From assembly GCA_005776545.1 (NCBI GenBank), contig SXOY01000059.1:1-12294 (forward strand): a stretch of 12,294 nucleotides of DNA. The letters are read 5' to 3'. Positions 1-7,476 of this stretch are shown here, piece after piece. Within the stretch, counting starts at the first letter, position 1, and every line of letters starts with the position of its first letter. The position numbers and the translations under genes were made by a program. Below the pieces are notes generated by a model, which saw only the letters and a list, made by a program, of their open reading frames with translations, made no database searches and was not told the origin of the DNA. Source of the DNA: Planctomycetia bacterium (GTDB taxonomy: Bacteria; Planctomycetota; Phycisphaerae; Phycisphaerales; UBA1924).

Positions 1-257
1 ATACGAAGCGCAGTCCTTCCGTCACTATTCGAGAAACTCCAGGTTGCAAGGCGCGGGGTCTGGTTGTTGAAACCGACAGGATGCCACTAATGATCGTGAA
101 TCCGGTCACTAATAAACAACCTCGACCTATCAGTAGAGAACCGCTTCGCGATCGGGCGCTGTCTTCCGGCGCATAGATTCAGGTGAGCGACAAGGCCGCT
201 AGAATCGCTGCAGGCCCAACACTTTCACAGGGATGTCAGCTCTCGAGGTATTTCCGC
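1..257. other. Left-edge region upstream of the membrane-protein gene, no convincing gene
   Basis: No complete gene is supported here. One plus-strand frame is open from the left edge to a TAG at 174-176 (57 codons), so it could be the tail of an upstream gene, but its composition is not persuasive. A minus-strand frame is also open from 178 to the edge, with only GTG/TTG starts. The stretch holds an inverted repeat GGTTGTT (62-68) / AACAACC (115-121) that encloses two copies of CACTAAT (85-91 and 107-113), spaced 22 bases apart, which could be a protein-binding site. I see no good -35/-10 pair. Confidence 0.4.
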
Positions 258-1151
258 ATGATCAACTCGCGATTCGAGCGGTCGGCGCAGCGCATGAGTT
301 ATGGGTTCCTTTGTCTGGTTCCCTTCCTGGCCGGAACCCTTGGGGCTTGGCGCGCACTGCGAGTGCCGGGGGTCTATCAGTTGGTCGGCGGTGTGTTATT
401 TGTCACGATTTGGTTTTCTGCGTGGAATCTCACTGCACGGGGGATCAGAACCGGCGGCGATGGCTGCCGCATGCGTGCGATCGCCGGTGGCCTGCTATTG
501 ATCCCGTTCGCGCTGATTTCGCTCCTGTGGGTGGGGCTTTCCACTCCATGGGACGCGACGCCAACAGAGAATCAGATGCGGTACCTCGTGCTGCTCGTTG
601 CATTGGTGTCCATCACGGGGGGCTTCGTAGTCCTGAAGCAATCGTTGTGCGATGCTGGGGAACGACTCTACTCGACGCTCGGATTTGGCGCGAGCATTAT
701 GTCCGGCGCTGCCTATCTGGTCTGGCTCGCCTTCCAAGTCGGCGCATGGACAGAGAGGGCACGCACAGGAGCAGCGCCTTTGTCGGCGATGTCGCTCAAC
801 GACTCACTAGATACCCTTTTGTTTGTCGCGTGTGTGCTCACGTATCTCGCTACAGCGGCGTTCGCGGCCTCTTTCGGAAGGGTAGGTTGGCTGGGGCGAG
901 TGGCGAGTCGCGCCTTTGTAACTGCGAGCCTCGCCGCGTTCGTATTCATATCGGTTCGCGGCTTGGCGTTTCCAGATCCGACACAGGGATCGTCGCCCTG
1001 GTACACCCGTCCCGGTTTCATCGCCGGTATTCCAGCTGTTCCCTGGATACTGCCTCATCTCCTAGGAGTCATCCTGCTGCGGCGAACAGGAAACGAGCCA
1101 GCAGGACCTCATTCGAAATATGTGCACGCGCCGGCCATTGGTAAGCAATAG
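258..1151 (+). CDS. Polytopic inner-membrane protein of unknown function
   Basis: The product is about 297 residues and I do not recognise its family. It is strongly hydrophobic, with about eight probable membrane helices. Numbered from the alternative GTG start at 183, these lie near residues 40-56, 65-83, 99-120, 133-152, 164-186, 208-230, 243-260 and 277-299. The frame can start at GTG 183, but no Shine-Dalgarno precedes it and the added 25 residues are polar and unremarkable. The ATG at 258 has GAGG at 245-248, nine bases upstream, so it is preferred; ATG 294 is a third option. No enzymatic motif is visible. The stop lies 18 bases before the exported PLP enzyme, so the two may be cotranscribed. 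A 303-codon frame overlaps on the same strand but is arginine-rich and lacks hydrophobic segments. The membrane assignment is firm, but the function is unknown. Confidence 0.75.
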   Translation: MINSRFERSAQRMSYGFLCLVPFLAGTLGAWRALRVPGVYQLVGGVLFVTIWFSAWNLTARGIRTGGDGCRMRAIAGGLLLIPFALISLLWVGLSTPWDATPTENQMRYLVLLVALVSITGGFVVLKQSLCDAGERLYSTLGFGASIMSGAAYLVWLAFQVGAWTERARTGAAPLSAMSLNDSLDTLLFVACVLTYLATAAFAASFGRVGWLGRVASRAFVTASLAAFVFISVRGLAFPDPTQGSSPWYTRPGFIAGIPAVPWILPHLLGVILLRRTGNEPAGPHSKYVHAPAIGKQ

Positions 1152-1152
1152 C

Positions 1153-1169
1153 TGGTATACTGCCGAAGC
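1153..1169 (+). promoter_or_regulatory. Candidate extended -10 promoter, near-leaderless start
   Basis: TGG-TATACT (1153-1161) matches the extended -10 form TGnTATAAT at all but one position. A transcript would begin around 1167-1170, essentially at the ATG of the PLP enzyme (1170). That ATG has no clear Shine-Dalgarno, so a leaderless or very short leader would explain its absence. No -35 box is evident in the upstream coding end, which is tolerated by extended -10 promoters. A chance match is possible. Confidence 0.3.
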
Positions 1170-2426
1170 ATGAACACCCAGTCTACCTTAGACCGTCGGT
1201 CGTTTCTCGGCTCGATCGGTGCGTTGTCAGCGGCACAGATTTGCTGTGCGGGCCTGGCGCAAAGCTCCGGGCAGGCCACTCGATCAGATTTGCACTCGAA
1301 TGTAAATCGCGGCCTGGCGAATGCCGCGGATGTGCACCTCGCGCCCGGTCTTGCGTATTTGCAGACTGGCAGCGTTGGCCCTTCTCCAAAACCTGTGGTT
1401 GACAGCACGATCGCAGCATTGTTGGAACTAGAGAAGAATCCGGTACACCAGGCGTATCGACTGCAGCCACCCGCGCTCGAGCAAGTCCGGGACAAAGCGG
1501 CAGCGATGCTCCGATGCGCGAGTAACGAGATTATTCTGACGCGCGGCACAACTGATGGAATGAACAGCGTCGCCGCGGGTCTGAATCTCGTAGCAGGCGA
1601 TCGTGTGCTTACAACCGACCACGAGCACGGCGGCGGACACCACTGCTGGGATTACCTGGTGAAGCGACGCGGCATCATTCTTGACAAAGTTTCCATACCA
1701 CTTGGCGATTACAACACATCAGAAATAGTCGATCGGTTTCGCAAGGCGATCACGCCGCGAACTCGCGTGATTTCATTTTCTCATGTGCTGTACACAACGG
1801 GCCTGGTCATGCCCGTTTTGGAATTGTGCACACTGGCGCGTGAACACGGGTGCCTCGCGATCGTTGATGGTGCACAGGCGTTTGGAGGCATTGACGTTGA
1901 TGTACAGGCACTTGGGTGTCATGTCTACGCGACTTGCGGCCACAAGTGGATGCTGGGACCCAAAGGAACGGGGTTGCTTTTCCTTCGAGAAGATGCAAGA
2001 GAACGAGTGCAGCTCTTTGCGGAAGAGGCGGGTCGCGAGGCTCTGAGCGATTCGACGGGTCTTATCAATCTATCGGGGGTGATTGGTCTTGGCGCGGCGA
2101 TTGACTACAACCGGGCTATCGGCATTGGGAAAATCCAATCGCACAACCTTGAACTACGTAATCGACTGTTTGAGATGCTGGGCAATGTCAGCCATGTTCG
2201 CATCGTCAGCCCGCCGCCTGGTCCGACGGCTTCAGCCTTGCTCACCGTGCAACTGGGCGAGGGAATCAACCCTCGCGAGTTCATCGGGAAGATGCTTGAG
2301 AAGCACAAGGTTGCACTGAAGGCGCTGCCGACGTTGCCTCATGGCCTGCGGTTTTCCATGCACCTTTTCAATTCAATGCAGGATGTTGAGCAAGCAGTGA
2401 AAGGGCTTCGGATTGAACTTTCGTAA
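1170..2426 (+). CDS. Tat-exported PLP-dependent enzyme, aminotransferase class V fold (cysteine desulfurase/isopenicillin N epimerase-like)
   Basis: The 418-residue product has the class V (fold type I) PLP architecture. GHKW supplies the probable Schiff-base lysine K259, followed by GPKGTG (263-268). D233 and Q236 in VDGAQ would contact the PLP ring, and RGTTDG (125-130) sits at the phosphate-binding position. FSH (203-205) is also conserved-like. The N-terminus carries a twin-arginine signal, RRSFLG at residues 9-14, then a hydrophobic stretch and a possible cleavage site near residue 31. This predicts folding with cofactor in the cytoplasm and export to the periplasm. The substrate cannot be read from sequence: the family includes desulfurases, epimerases and lyases. 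The ATG at 1170 follows the membrane-protein gene by 18 bases and lacks a clear ribosome binding site. The family and Tat signal are seen directly; the periplasmic location is inferred. Confidence 0.88.
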   Translation: MNTQSTLDRRSFLGSIGALSAAQICCAGLAQSSGQATRSDLHSNVNRGLANAADVHLAPGLAYLQTGSVGPSPKPVVDSTIAALLELEKNPVHQAYRLQPPALEQVRDKAAAMLRCASNEIILTRGTTDGMNSVAAGLNLVAGDRVLTTDHEHGGGHHCWDYLVKRRGIILDKVSIPLGDYNTSEIVDRFRKAITPRTRVISFSHVLYTTGLVMPVLELCTLAREHGCLAIVDGAQAFGGIDVDVQALGCHVYATCGHKWMLGPKGTGLLFLREDARERVQLFAEEAGREALSDSTGLINLSGVIGLGAAIDYNRAIGIGKIQSHNLELRNRLFEMLGNVSHVRIVSPPPGPTASALLTVQLGEGINPREFIGKMLEKHKVALKALPTLPHGLRFSMHLFNSMQDVEQAVKGLRIELS

Positions 2427-2507
2427 GTTCAATGGAAGACGATTTTTCATCGATCCGTGCGAGGCGAGTCGGTCGTAGGATTTGCAGCTTGACAGGAGAT
2501 TATTTCA

Positions 2508-3479
2508 ATGCACTTTCGCACTTGGCTTATTACAGCGGTTATGTTCTTCGCAACACTTTGCGATCTTTCAGTGGCCAGTGCTTCCGAGTCAAACTCGGTT
2601 GCGGCCACCTCCAACACAGGTTCGGTCGTCTCAGACGATTTGAAAAAGCTTGACGGCGAATGGATCTTTGTAGAGGACAAGACTCCGGATCACACTCTCG
2701 AACAATTAGGCCCACCAATGGCCTCTAAATTCTCGATGCGGGTTGAGGAAGGCGCGGTGGTTCTGAACGGCCATGGCTCTGGGCACAAAGATGTGCGCAT
2801 TGCACTCGATGGCTCGATTACCGAAGTCAAAGAGCCAAAGACGATCTCTCGTTATCGCGGGTCGTGGAAGGACGAGACGTTCGAGTACAAAGTTGAGTTC
2901 GAGCGTGTGGGTGGCGGGCCTGACAGCTCGATCAAGTGGATCCAAAGGAGTTTCCGTATGACGCCGGATGGACTGCTTGTGCGAGTTGCGCACGAACTGT
3001 CAGTTGCGACGGAAACACTGGGGCTTTACCGCCATGCGGAGGACATTGCGATGCCCGCGCTGGCCAAGGCGGTGATCGGCGATTTGTCGTGGCTTGCTGG
3101 CGCGTGGGTTGGAACTAGAAGCTCGGGGTCGACAAACGAGGAACGCTGGAGTCCTGCGGCGGGCGGGGCGATGCTCGCTGTATCTCGGTCGGTCAATCCG
3201 AGCGGCAAGATGTTCGCGTTTGAGTACCTGCGAATTGTCGAACGAGATGGCGGATTGGTGTACATCGCACAACCTGGCGGCGCCAAGGGGACGGAGTTTG
3301 TACTGACCGAGTTGGTCACGGAGAACGGCACTCAACGCGCTGTATTTGAAAACCCTCGCCACGATTACCCGAAGCGCGTTGTTTACGAACTGTCTGCCGA
3401 GGGCGGCATGATCGCCACGATCGGCCAGCTCAAGGGCGGCACACCGCGGCGTTTTGAGTTCAAGCGCGAAGGCAAGTAG
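2508..3479 (+). CDS. Secreted two-domain protein: lipocalin-like N-half plus DUF6265 C-half
   Basis: The product is 323 residues. Residues 1-25 form a signal peptide (hydrophobic 6-20, likely cleavage after ASA). A low-complexity Ser/Ala/Asn linker follows. Residues about 45-177 begin LDGEW and alternate beta-strand-like segments, resembling small lipocalin-like or TIGR03067-type barrels. Residues about 191-319 match the DUF6265 pattern: LSWLAGAW, EERWSPAAGGAML, FEYLRI, GGLVYIAQP, and ENPRHDYPKRVVY at 281-293. The ATG has an AGGAGA Shine-Dalgarno at 2494-2499, eight bases upstream. It lies 81 bases after the PLP enzyme and may be the last gene of the same operon. The biochemical function of DUF6265 is not known to me; a periplasmic or extracellular ligand-binding role is only an inference from the barrel-like pattern. 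Confidence 0.85.
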   Translation: MHFRTWLITAVMFFATLCDLSVASASESNSVAATSNTGSVVSDDLKKLDGEWIFVEDKTPDHTLEQLGPPMASKFSMRVEEGAVVLNGHGSGHKDVRIALDGSITEVKEPKTISRYRGSWKDETFEYKVEFERVGGGPDSSIKWIQRSFRMTPDGLLVRVAHELSVATETLGLYRHAEDIAMPALAKAVIGDLSWLAGAWVGTRSSGSTNEERWSPAAGGAMLAVSRSVNPSGKMFAFEYLRIVERDGGLVYIAQPGGAKGTEFVLTELVTENGTQRAVFENPRHDYPKRVVYELSAEGGMIATIGQLKGGTPRRFEFKREGK

Positions 3480-3794
3480 ATATGGAAACGTGAACCCAGA
3501 GACACTCATTCGGTTTTCATAGAGCTTGTTCGTAGGCAAGGCTCTTACAGCAGAGTCGCAGAAGTCGTACACAATAGAAAGTAGCCAAGACCAGAACTCG
3601 AAGTTGTAGCAACGGCCGGCTTACTGATCTGAACGCACAGGAACCTAGATGGAATTTGTATAACATTTCACAATATCTAACATTGGCAACAACGCAAGAA
3701 CTCTCGCCACGTTCAGACCACCAAAGATATCTCAAATCGAACGAACATGTACTCCATATCTTCACCAGGCACATTCCAGATCAAATTGACAGAG
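3480..3794. other. Spacer between two convergent genes, only weak hairpins
   Basis: This stretch separates the stop of the DUF6265 gene from the stop of the minus-strand fibre gene. I see no gene in it. A plus-strand frame from 3656 runs into the antisense of the fibre gene and has no Shine-Dalgarno or recognisable protein. The best hairpin is AGAGCTTG (3521-3528) with CAAGGCTCT (3537-3545), eight pairs with one bulged G. It lacks a T-run on either side and is therefore a poor intrinsic terminator. A smaller GTTG-TAG-CAAC hairpin lies at 3603-3613. Confidence 0.5.
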
Positions 3795-6140
3795 TTATCG
3801 TAGGGCTGGCAATCGCTCTGGCGAGTACATACCTCGCTCTGGCGGCAGCCCATAGAGTTCAGGGTGCTGGTACTTGCCTCGTTCGGGGCCTTGTTTTTCC
3901 ACGACGTCTTGTGGCTTACGATTCCGGACATACTTGTCGTTTCGGTCTGCATCCACGCGCCATGAGACCTCGGTATTCGGCACGCTTGTCATTATGAGAA
4001 AACTCCCATCTTTGATTTTTTGCCGGACCTTCACCTGCACAAAGTCCCCCTCGTCGGAATTCGGCCCATCAACGACTGTAAGTTGATACTTGAAATTGAC
4101 ATTAATCTCGTTGAAATACTCCGGCAGCTCAACCCACGCACGGCCATCGGCATCCGTCACCACATTGCCGACGTAGAAATTCTGCGGCATCGGACTTTCG
4201 CTCGCGTAGTGAAGCAGATACTTGTTTTCAGGGTCTGTGGGATGATCAATTCGAAAAGCCTTGACGCCGCTCGCTCCCGAATTACCCCAAGAATAAACTC
4301 CCCATCCTGATGGGCTGTAGGTCTGTCCGACAGCACCGTAGTTTACGCCGGACGTGCTGTTCGCAACTCCGAACATAGCGAATCCAGTTGGGTTACTGTT
4401 TCGAGCATCAAGTCCAGCCAGCCCTGTATTTGTGATAGCCCAAATGGCAGTATCCGAGAGCGCGTTCACGAGCATTCCGCGACCTGATCCGATGTTCTCG
4501 ACGCGCATTGCGTCCGGCCCCACACCTGAGATAAAAGCTCCAAAGCCCTGTGCGCTACGACTATGGAATTTCCCCCCATAGGTTGCTCCGGAAGCTGCCG
4601 AAGCATAGCCGTTAACTCCAGCGCCATTAGTGCTTCCACTTTCGCCGTAGATACCGGAACTGTCGCCGCTACTTGCAAATGCTACGCCAATCAGGCCACT
4701 ACCCGAGGCACTGGCATTTTGAAACCAACCCCCGTACGTAACTCCGCTTGTAGACGTTGCCTGGCCAGAGACTCCGCATCCCTGTGAGCTATTACTGACG
4801 CCATGGACACCGTAGGTCGTAGTGGAACCGTGATTTTCTGCCAGACCGAACACTGCGGTTCCAACTGGGCTATCGCTTCGCCCCATTACACCATATGCAA
4901 CGCCGGAGTTTGCGTTATTGAATCCATAAACGCCGCGTCCAATCGCGTTTCCTGTCGTACCAAAGACGCCAGCAGTTCCGGATGCCGCCACACCATAAAC
5001 ACCATGAGCATCTGGGTAGTCGCTTTGTCCGTACACCGCGAAATTGCCTCCATTCCCTTGAATACAAGCAATGCCCGGTGAACCTGACGCGAGCTGGGCG
5101 CGAATGACTGGACCGGAATTACCTGTCAATACGAGCGGATTCGGGATTGACTGCAGGAACGCCGTTGAGTCGATCCCATCAAGCAAATCGACGTTTAGGT
5201 TCGTCACCTTTGTGAGGCTGGTGACCGTGAACGGCGTGCCCACAGCGGTGAATGCCGGAGCGGTCGAGAACGTCTTGGTCGCGTTGAACGTCTGCAATGA
5301 GTTGAGCAACGCTACGTTGCTCGAGAGTCGCAGATCGCCGAGTGTTCCGCTGGCGAGGTTGGAAGCGTTGAGGCCGGTGAGTCCCGCGCCAGATCCCGTG
5401 AATAAGTTGGTGGCATTCGCAAATGAGTTCGCTCCTGTCCATGTCTGCACGCCTGATAACCGCCCGAGCGACATGCTATCCATTCCGTCCAGCAAGTCTG
5501 CATTAACCCCTGTCAATCCACTTCCCGAACCGGAGAATGCGCCAACAAAAGAATTTGCTAAGTTGCTGAAGGTCATGACTCCCGTGAAAGTCTGGTTTGT
5601 GTTGATCCTCGCAACTGACGATTCCAAGCGAGCGATAGGAAGCAAGCCTGTGGTCAGGTTCGCGGCGTTTTGGTAAAATGTAGCGGGTTGTCCGTTGAGT
5701 TGATTTGAGTTTGTAGCGGTGGCTGCCGTCGTCGCCGTTCCCGCATTGAGAGAGAACGCCGCATGAGGTGTTGTCATAAGTGTTTGACGCGACCCCAATA
5801 CTACGAAGCCTGTGGCATTTGCGCAGTCGAGCCCTCCATCTGCGCGAACTTCCATTTCGAGGAATCGCTGCTGTCCAGTAAACACCGTTCCGAAATCTAG
5901 ACTGACAGTAAACCGACCATCAGCAACGACTACGTTGTCGCTGCACAGCATTGCCCCAATTTGTGTCCCTCCTATTGCTGAGTCAAACAACCGGAAGCGG
6001 AAGTCGTACGGCCCTGCTGCCAAGGATCCGCCGGATCGCAACTCGCCTTGATATGTGAACACACTCGTCAATGGCTGTGAACGTACCTTGTTTGTCAACA
6101 CGAGACAAAGCATCGCGGCAACACAATAAGCTACTTTCAT
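3795..6140 (-). CDS. Secreted fibre/adhesin-like repeat protein
   Basis: From the ATG at 6140 the product has 781 residues. The frame could extend to a GTG at 6179, but a strong GGAGGAG (6149-6143) and a signal peptide beginning MKVAYCV both support 6140. In mature-start numbering: signal peptide 1-21; a compact N-terminal module about 25-130 (FTYQGEL, PYDFRFRLFD, DGRFTVSLDFG); a low-complexity Ala/Thr segment; repeated stalk elements with LNGQPATFYQ (148-157), LLDGMDS (216-222) and LLDGIDS (319-325); about 370-620 with many Y/F-G-V-x-G repeats typical of beta-helical trimeric fibres; and a conserved C-terminal domain about 627-740 (TDADGRAWVELPEYF). The tail is charged, with PERGKYQHPELYG and a second PERGMY. 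No S74-type autocatalytic chaperone, anchor helix or LPXTG motif is visible. A surface or extracellular fibre is likely; its partner is unknown. Similar proteins are familiar to me from planctomycetes. Confidence 0.82.
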   Translation of the reverse strand: MKVAYCVAAMLCLVLTNKVRSQPLTSVFTYQGELRSGGSLAAGPYDFRFRLFDSAIGGTQIGAMLCSDNVVVADGRFTVSLDFGTVFTGQQRFLEMEVRADGGLDCANATGFVVLGSRQTLMTTPHAAFSLNAGTATTAATATNSNQLNGQPATFYQNAANLTTGLLPIARLESSVARINTNQTFTGVMTFSNLANSFVGAFSGSGSGLTGVNADLLDGMDSMSLGRLSGVQTWTGANSFANATNLFTGSGAGLTGLNASNLASGTLGDLRLSSNVALLNSLQTFNATKTFSTAPAFTAVGTPFTVTSLTKVTNLNVDLLDGIDSTAFLQSIPNPLVLTGNSGPVIRAQLASGSPGIACIQGNGGNFAVYGQSDYPDAHGVYGVAASGTAGVFGTTGNAIGRGVYGFNNANSGVAYGVMGRSDSPVGTAVFGLAENHGSTTTYGVHGVSNSSQGCGVSGQATSTSGVTYGGWFQNASASGSGLIGVAFASSGDSSGIYGESGSTNGAGVNGYASAASGATYGGKFHSRSAQGFGAFISGVGPDAMRVENIGSGRGMLVNALSDTAIWAITNTGLAGLDARNSNPTGFAMFGVANSTSGVNYGAVGQTYSPSGWGVYSWGNSGASGVKAFRIDHPTDPENKYLLHYASESPMPQNFYVGNVVTDADGRAWVELPEYFNEINVNFKYQLTVVDGPNSDEGDFVQVKVRQKIKDGSFLIMTSVPNTEVSWRVDADRNDKYVRNRKPQDVVEKQGPERGKYQHPELYGLPPERGMYSPERLPALR

Positions 6141-6142
6141 AA

Positions 6143-6149
6143 CTCCTCC
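6143..6149 (-). promoter_or_regulatory. Ribosome binding site fixing the fibre-protein start
   Basis: The minus strand reads GGAGGAG immediately before TTATG, leaving two bases after the full match (four after GGAGG). It is the only strong Shine-Dalgarno near the start and it selects the ATG at 6140 over the GTG at 6179, which would put 13 extra residues before the signal peptide. Confidence 0.75.
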
Positions 6150-6420
6150 GCATGACTCTGATATCTGGATCATTAACACGCTTACTCTCAGCCTTCTAGC
6201 ACTCGCACTTGAATCGGATCAGCCAGTAGGGGCGGAATTGCTGACCAAACTCAGGCTCACCAAGATTTCAGATGTCGACAGCAACCACTAGGTCCGAGAA
6301 CAAACACCTTTCATAGAGGAGCGATTGTCCGTATAGCAACTTTCCCATTCCAATGAGAGCGGACTCTGCCCTTGTGTAATGCGATTAAGTCAATTAACTC
6401 CGTGGCGTCGAAGACCGATA
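6150..6420. other. Divergent intergenic region
   Basis: This region separates the fibre gene (leftward) from the binding-protein gene (rightward), so it should hold both promoters. I find no convincing -35/-10 pair in either direction. TGTAAT at 6375-6380 is a one-mismatch -10 box on the plus strand but has no -35 partner. I looked for a TPP riboswitch because the rightward gene is THI5/NMT1-like: the conserved thi-box core is absent on both strands. No repeat or RNA gene was recognised. Confidence 0.4.
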
Positions 6421-6454
6421 TTCCTCCGTTCATGATGTAAGCCGGAGGAGGTCC
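6421..6454 (+). promoter_or_regulatory. Hairpin that can occlude the Shine-Dalgarno of the binding-protein gene
   Basis: TTCCTCCG (6421-6428) can pair with CGGAGGAG (6443-6450), seven Watson-Crick pairs plus one G-U, across a 14-base loop. The right arm is the ribosome binding site of the gene at 6455 (GGAGGAGGT, 6444-6452). The loop contains a minimal reading frame ATG-ATG-TAA (6432-6440). The pairing is seen directly; regulation of translation by this hairpin is an inference. Confidence 0.45.
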
Positions 6455-7468
6455 ATGAAGCACAACACTTCAGATACACCAACGATTAAGGCAATTCGAA
6501 CGGGTTATCGCTTCCCTGTACTCGGTACACTATTTGCGGTATTGGTTGTCGCCTGCGTGGCCGCCGCTGTACTGCTTACTGGTGGAAGACCCAAATCGCC
6601 ACCTTTGCGCATTGCCATCAACCCTTGGCCCGGATATGAATTCGCCACACTGGCTCGAGAACTTGGGTACTTCGAACAGGAGGGCGTCGCTGTCAAACTG
6701 ATCGAGCTCAGTTCACTCGACGACTCGCGTCGAGCACTGGAACGAGGGCAAGTCGACGGCATGTTCTCAACACTTGTCGAAGTAATCTCGTACGGTCAAA
6801 ACGGCCGTCGCGCCGAGATCGCGTTGATTGCAGATGCCTCGGACGGAGCCGATGTAATTCTGGCTCGTAGTGAATTCACCTCCATTGCCGACTTGCGAGG
6901 CAAGCGTATCGCAGTCGAAGCGGCTTCACTGAACGAAGTCGTGCTAATGCGGGCCTTGTCTCAGGCTGGCCTCACCTGGAACGATGTTCAGGTCGTCTAT
7001 ATGCCAGCGCTTGAGATGCCTCGTGCATTCACCGAGGCCCAAATCGACGCTGCAGTCTGCTATCCCCCGATGTCAGTTCGTATTGCCGAACAAGGTGCTC
7101 GCGAAGTGTTCAGTACTCGCGACATTCCAGGCATCATCCTTGACGCACTGGCATTCGACGATCAGGCTTTTCGCACCCGCTCCAGGGATATCGCGGCATT
7201 CCGTAAGGCATTCTTCCGAGCGATGGAGTACTCGCTTGCCAATCCCGACACCACATATCCAATAATGGCCGCCCGCCAAGGCATTACCGCTGAACAATTC
7301 AGAGAGGTCTTAACAAGCGGCATCACGCTCATTAATGAAGCCAAGCAAAAAGAGTACTTCGGCTCAGGAGGCAAGCTTCAAGCATCGATTAACCAGATTA
7401 ACAAGGATCTTCGGGCAATTGCAGGTGCCAAAAAAGCCGCTGTTACGAATGTCACCGGGCAGGATTGA
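6455..7468 (+). CDS. Membrane-anchored NMT1/THI5/SsuA-like substrate-binding protein
   Basis: The product is 337 residues. Residues 21-42 form one hydrophobic segment. It contains VVAC ending at C34, which fits a lipobox pattern, but hydrophobic residues continue after the Cys, so a membrane anchor is equally possible. The periplasmic part begins at about 51 with [13 protein letters not shown], followed by [14 protein letters not shown] (67-80), the classic opening of nitrate/sulfonate/thiamine-precursor binding proteins. [11 protein letters not shown] (99-109) and [10 protein letters not shown] (146-155) are further family marks. The ligand cannot be named. A strong GGAGGAGGT precedes the ATG. 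The gene ends eight bases before the preferred start of a hybrid histidine kinase, and no permease or ATPase gene is adjacent. A role as periplasmic sensor partner of that kinase is therefore plausible. The nearest permease of the same transporter family lies 4.3 kb away on the opposite strand. Confidence 0.85.
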   Translation: MKHNTSDTPTIKAIRTGYRFPVLGTLFAVLVVACVAAAVLLTGGRPKSPPLRIAINPWPGYEFATLARELGYFEQEGVAVKLIELSSLDDSRRALERGQVDGMFSTLVEVISYGQNGRRAEIALIADASDGADVILARSEFTSIADLRGKRIAVEAASLNEVVLMRALSQAGLTWNDVQVVYMPALEMPRAFTEAQIDAAVCYPPMSVRIAEQGAREVFSTRDIPGIILDALAFDDQAFRTRSRDIAAFRKAFFRAMEYSLANPDTTYPIMAARQGITAEQFREVLTSGITLINEAKQKEYFGSGGKLQASINQINKDLRAIAGAKKAAVTNVTGQD

Positions 7469-7476
7469 GAAACGCA

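Noticed and set aside
233..1144. A 303-codon plus-strand frame overlapping the membrane-protein gene
   Set aside because: It is arginine- and histidine-rich with no hydrophobic pattern or family motif, as expected of an out-of-frame reading of a GC-rich gene; the other frame encodes a clear membrane protein ending just before the next gene.
2489..2494. Perfect TTGACA as a -35 box before the DUF6265 gene
   Set aside because: It overlaps the Shine-Dalgarno, and a -10 at the proper distance would fall inside the coding sequence.
3000..3572. A 190-codon minus-strand frame antisense to the DUF6265 gene
   Set aside because: The opposite strand has a signal peptide, a good ribosome binding site and recognised domain motifs, whereas this frame has none.
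3656..3997. A 113-codon plus-strand frame in the convergent spacer
   Set aside because: Its second half is antisense to the conserved C-terminus of the fibre protein, and it has no Shine-Dalgarno and no recognisable protein.
5071..5676. A 201-codon plus-strand frame antisense to the fibre gene
   Set aside because: It is the mirror of a repetitive Ala/Ser/Thr/Asn-rich coding stretch, has no Shine-Dalgarno and shows only low-complexity Val/Pro/Ala content.
6180..6454. Possible TPP riboswitch upstream of the THI5/NMT1-like gene
   Set aside because: Only an isolated CTGAGA-like fragment occurs, on the wrong strand; the rest of the conserved thi-box core is missing.
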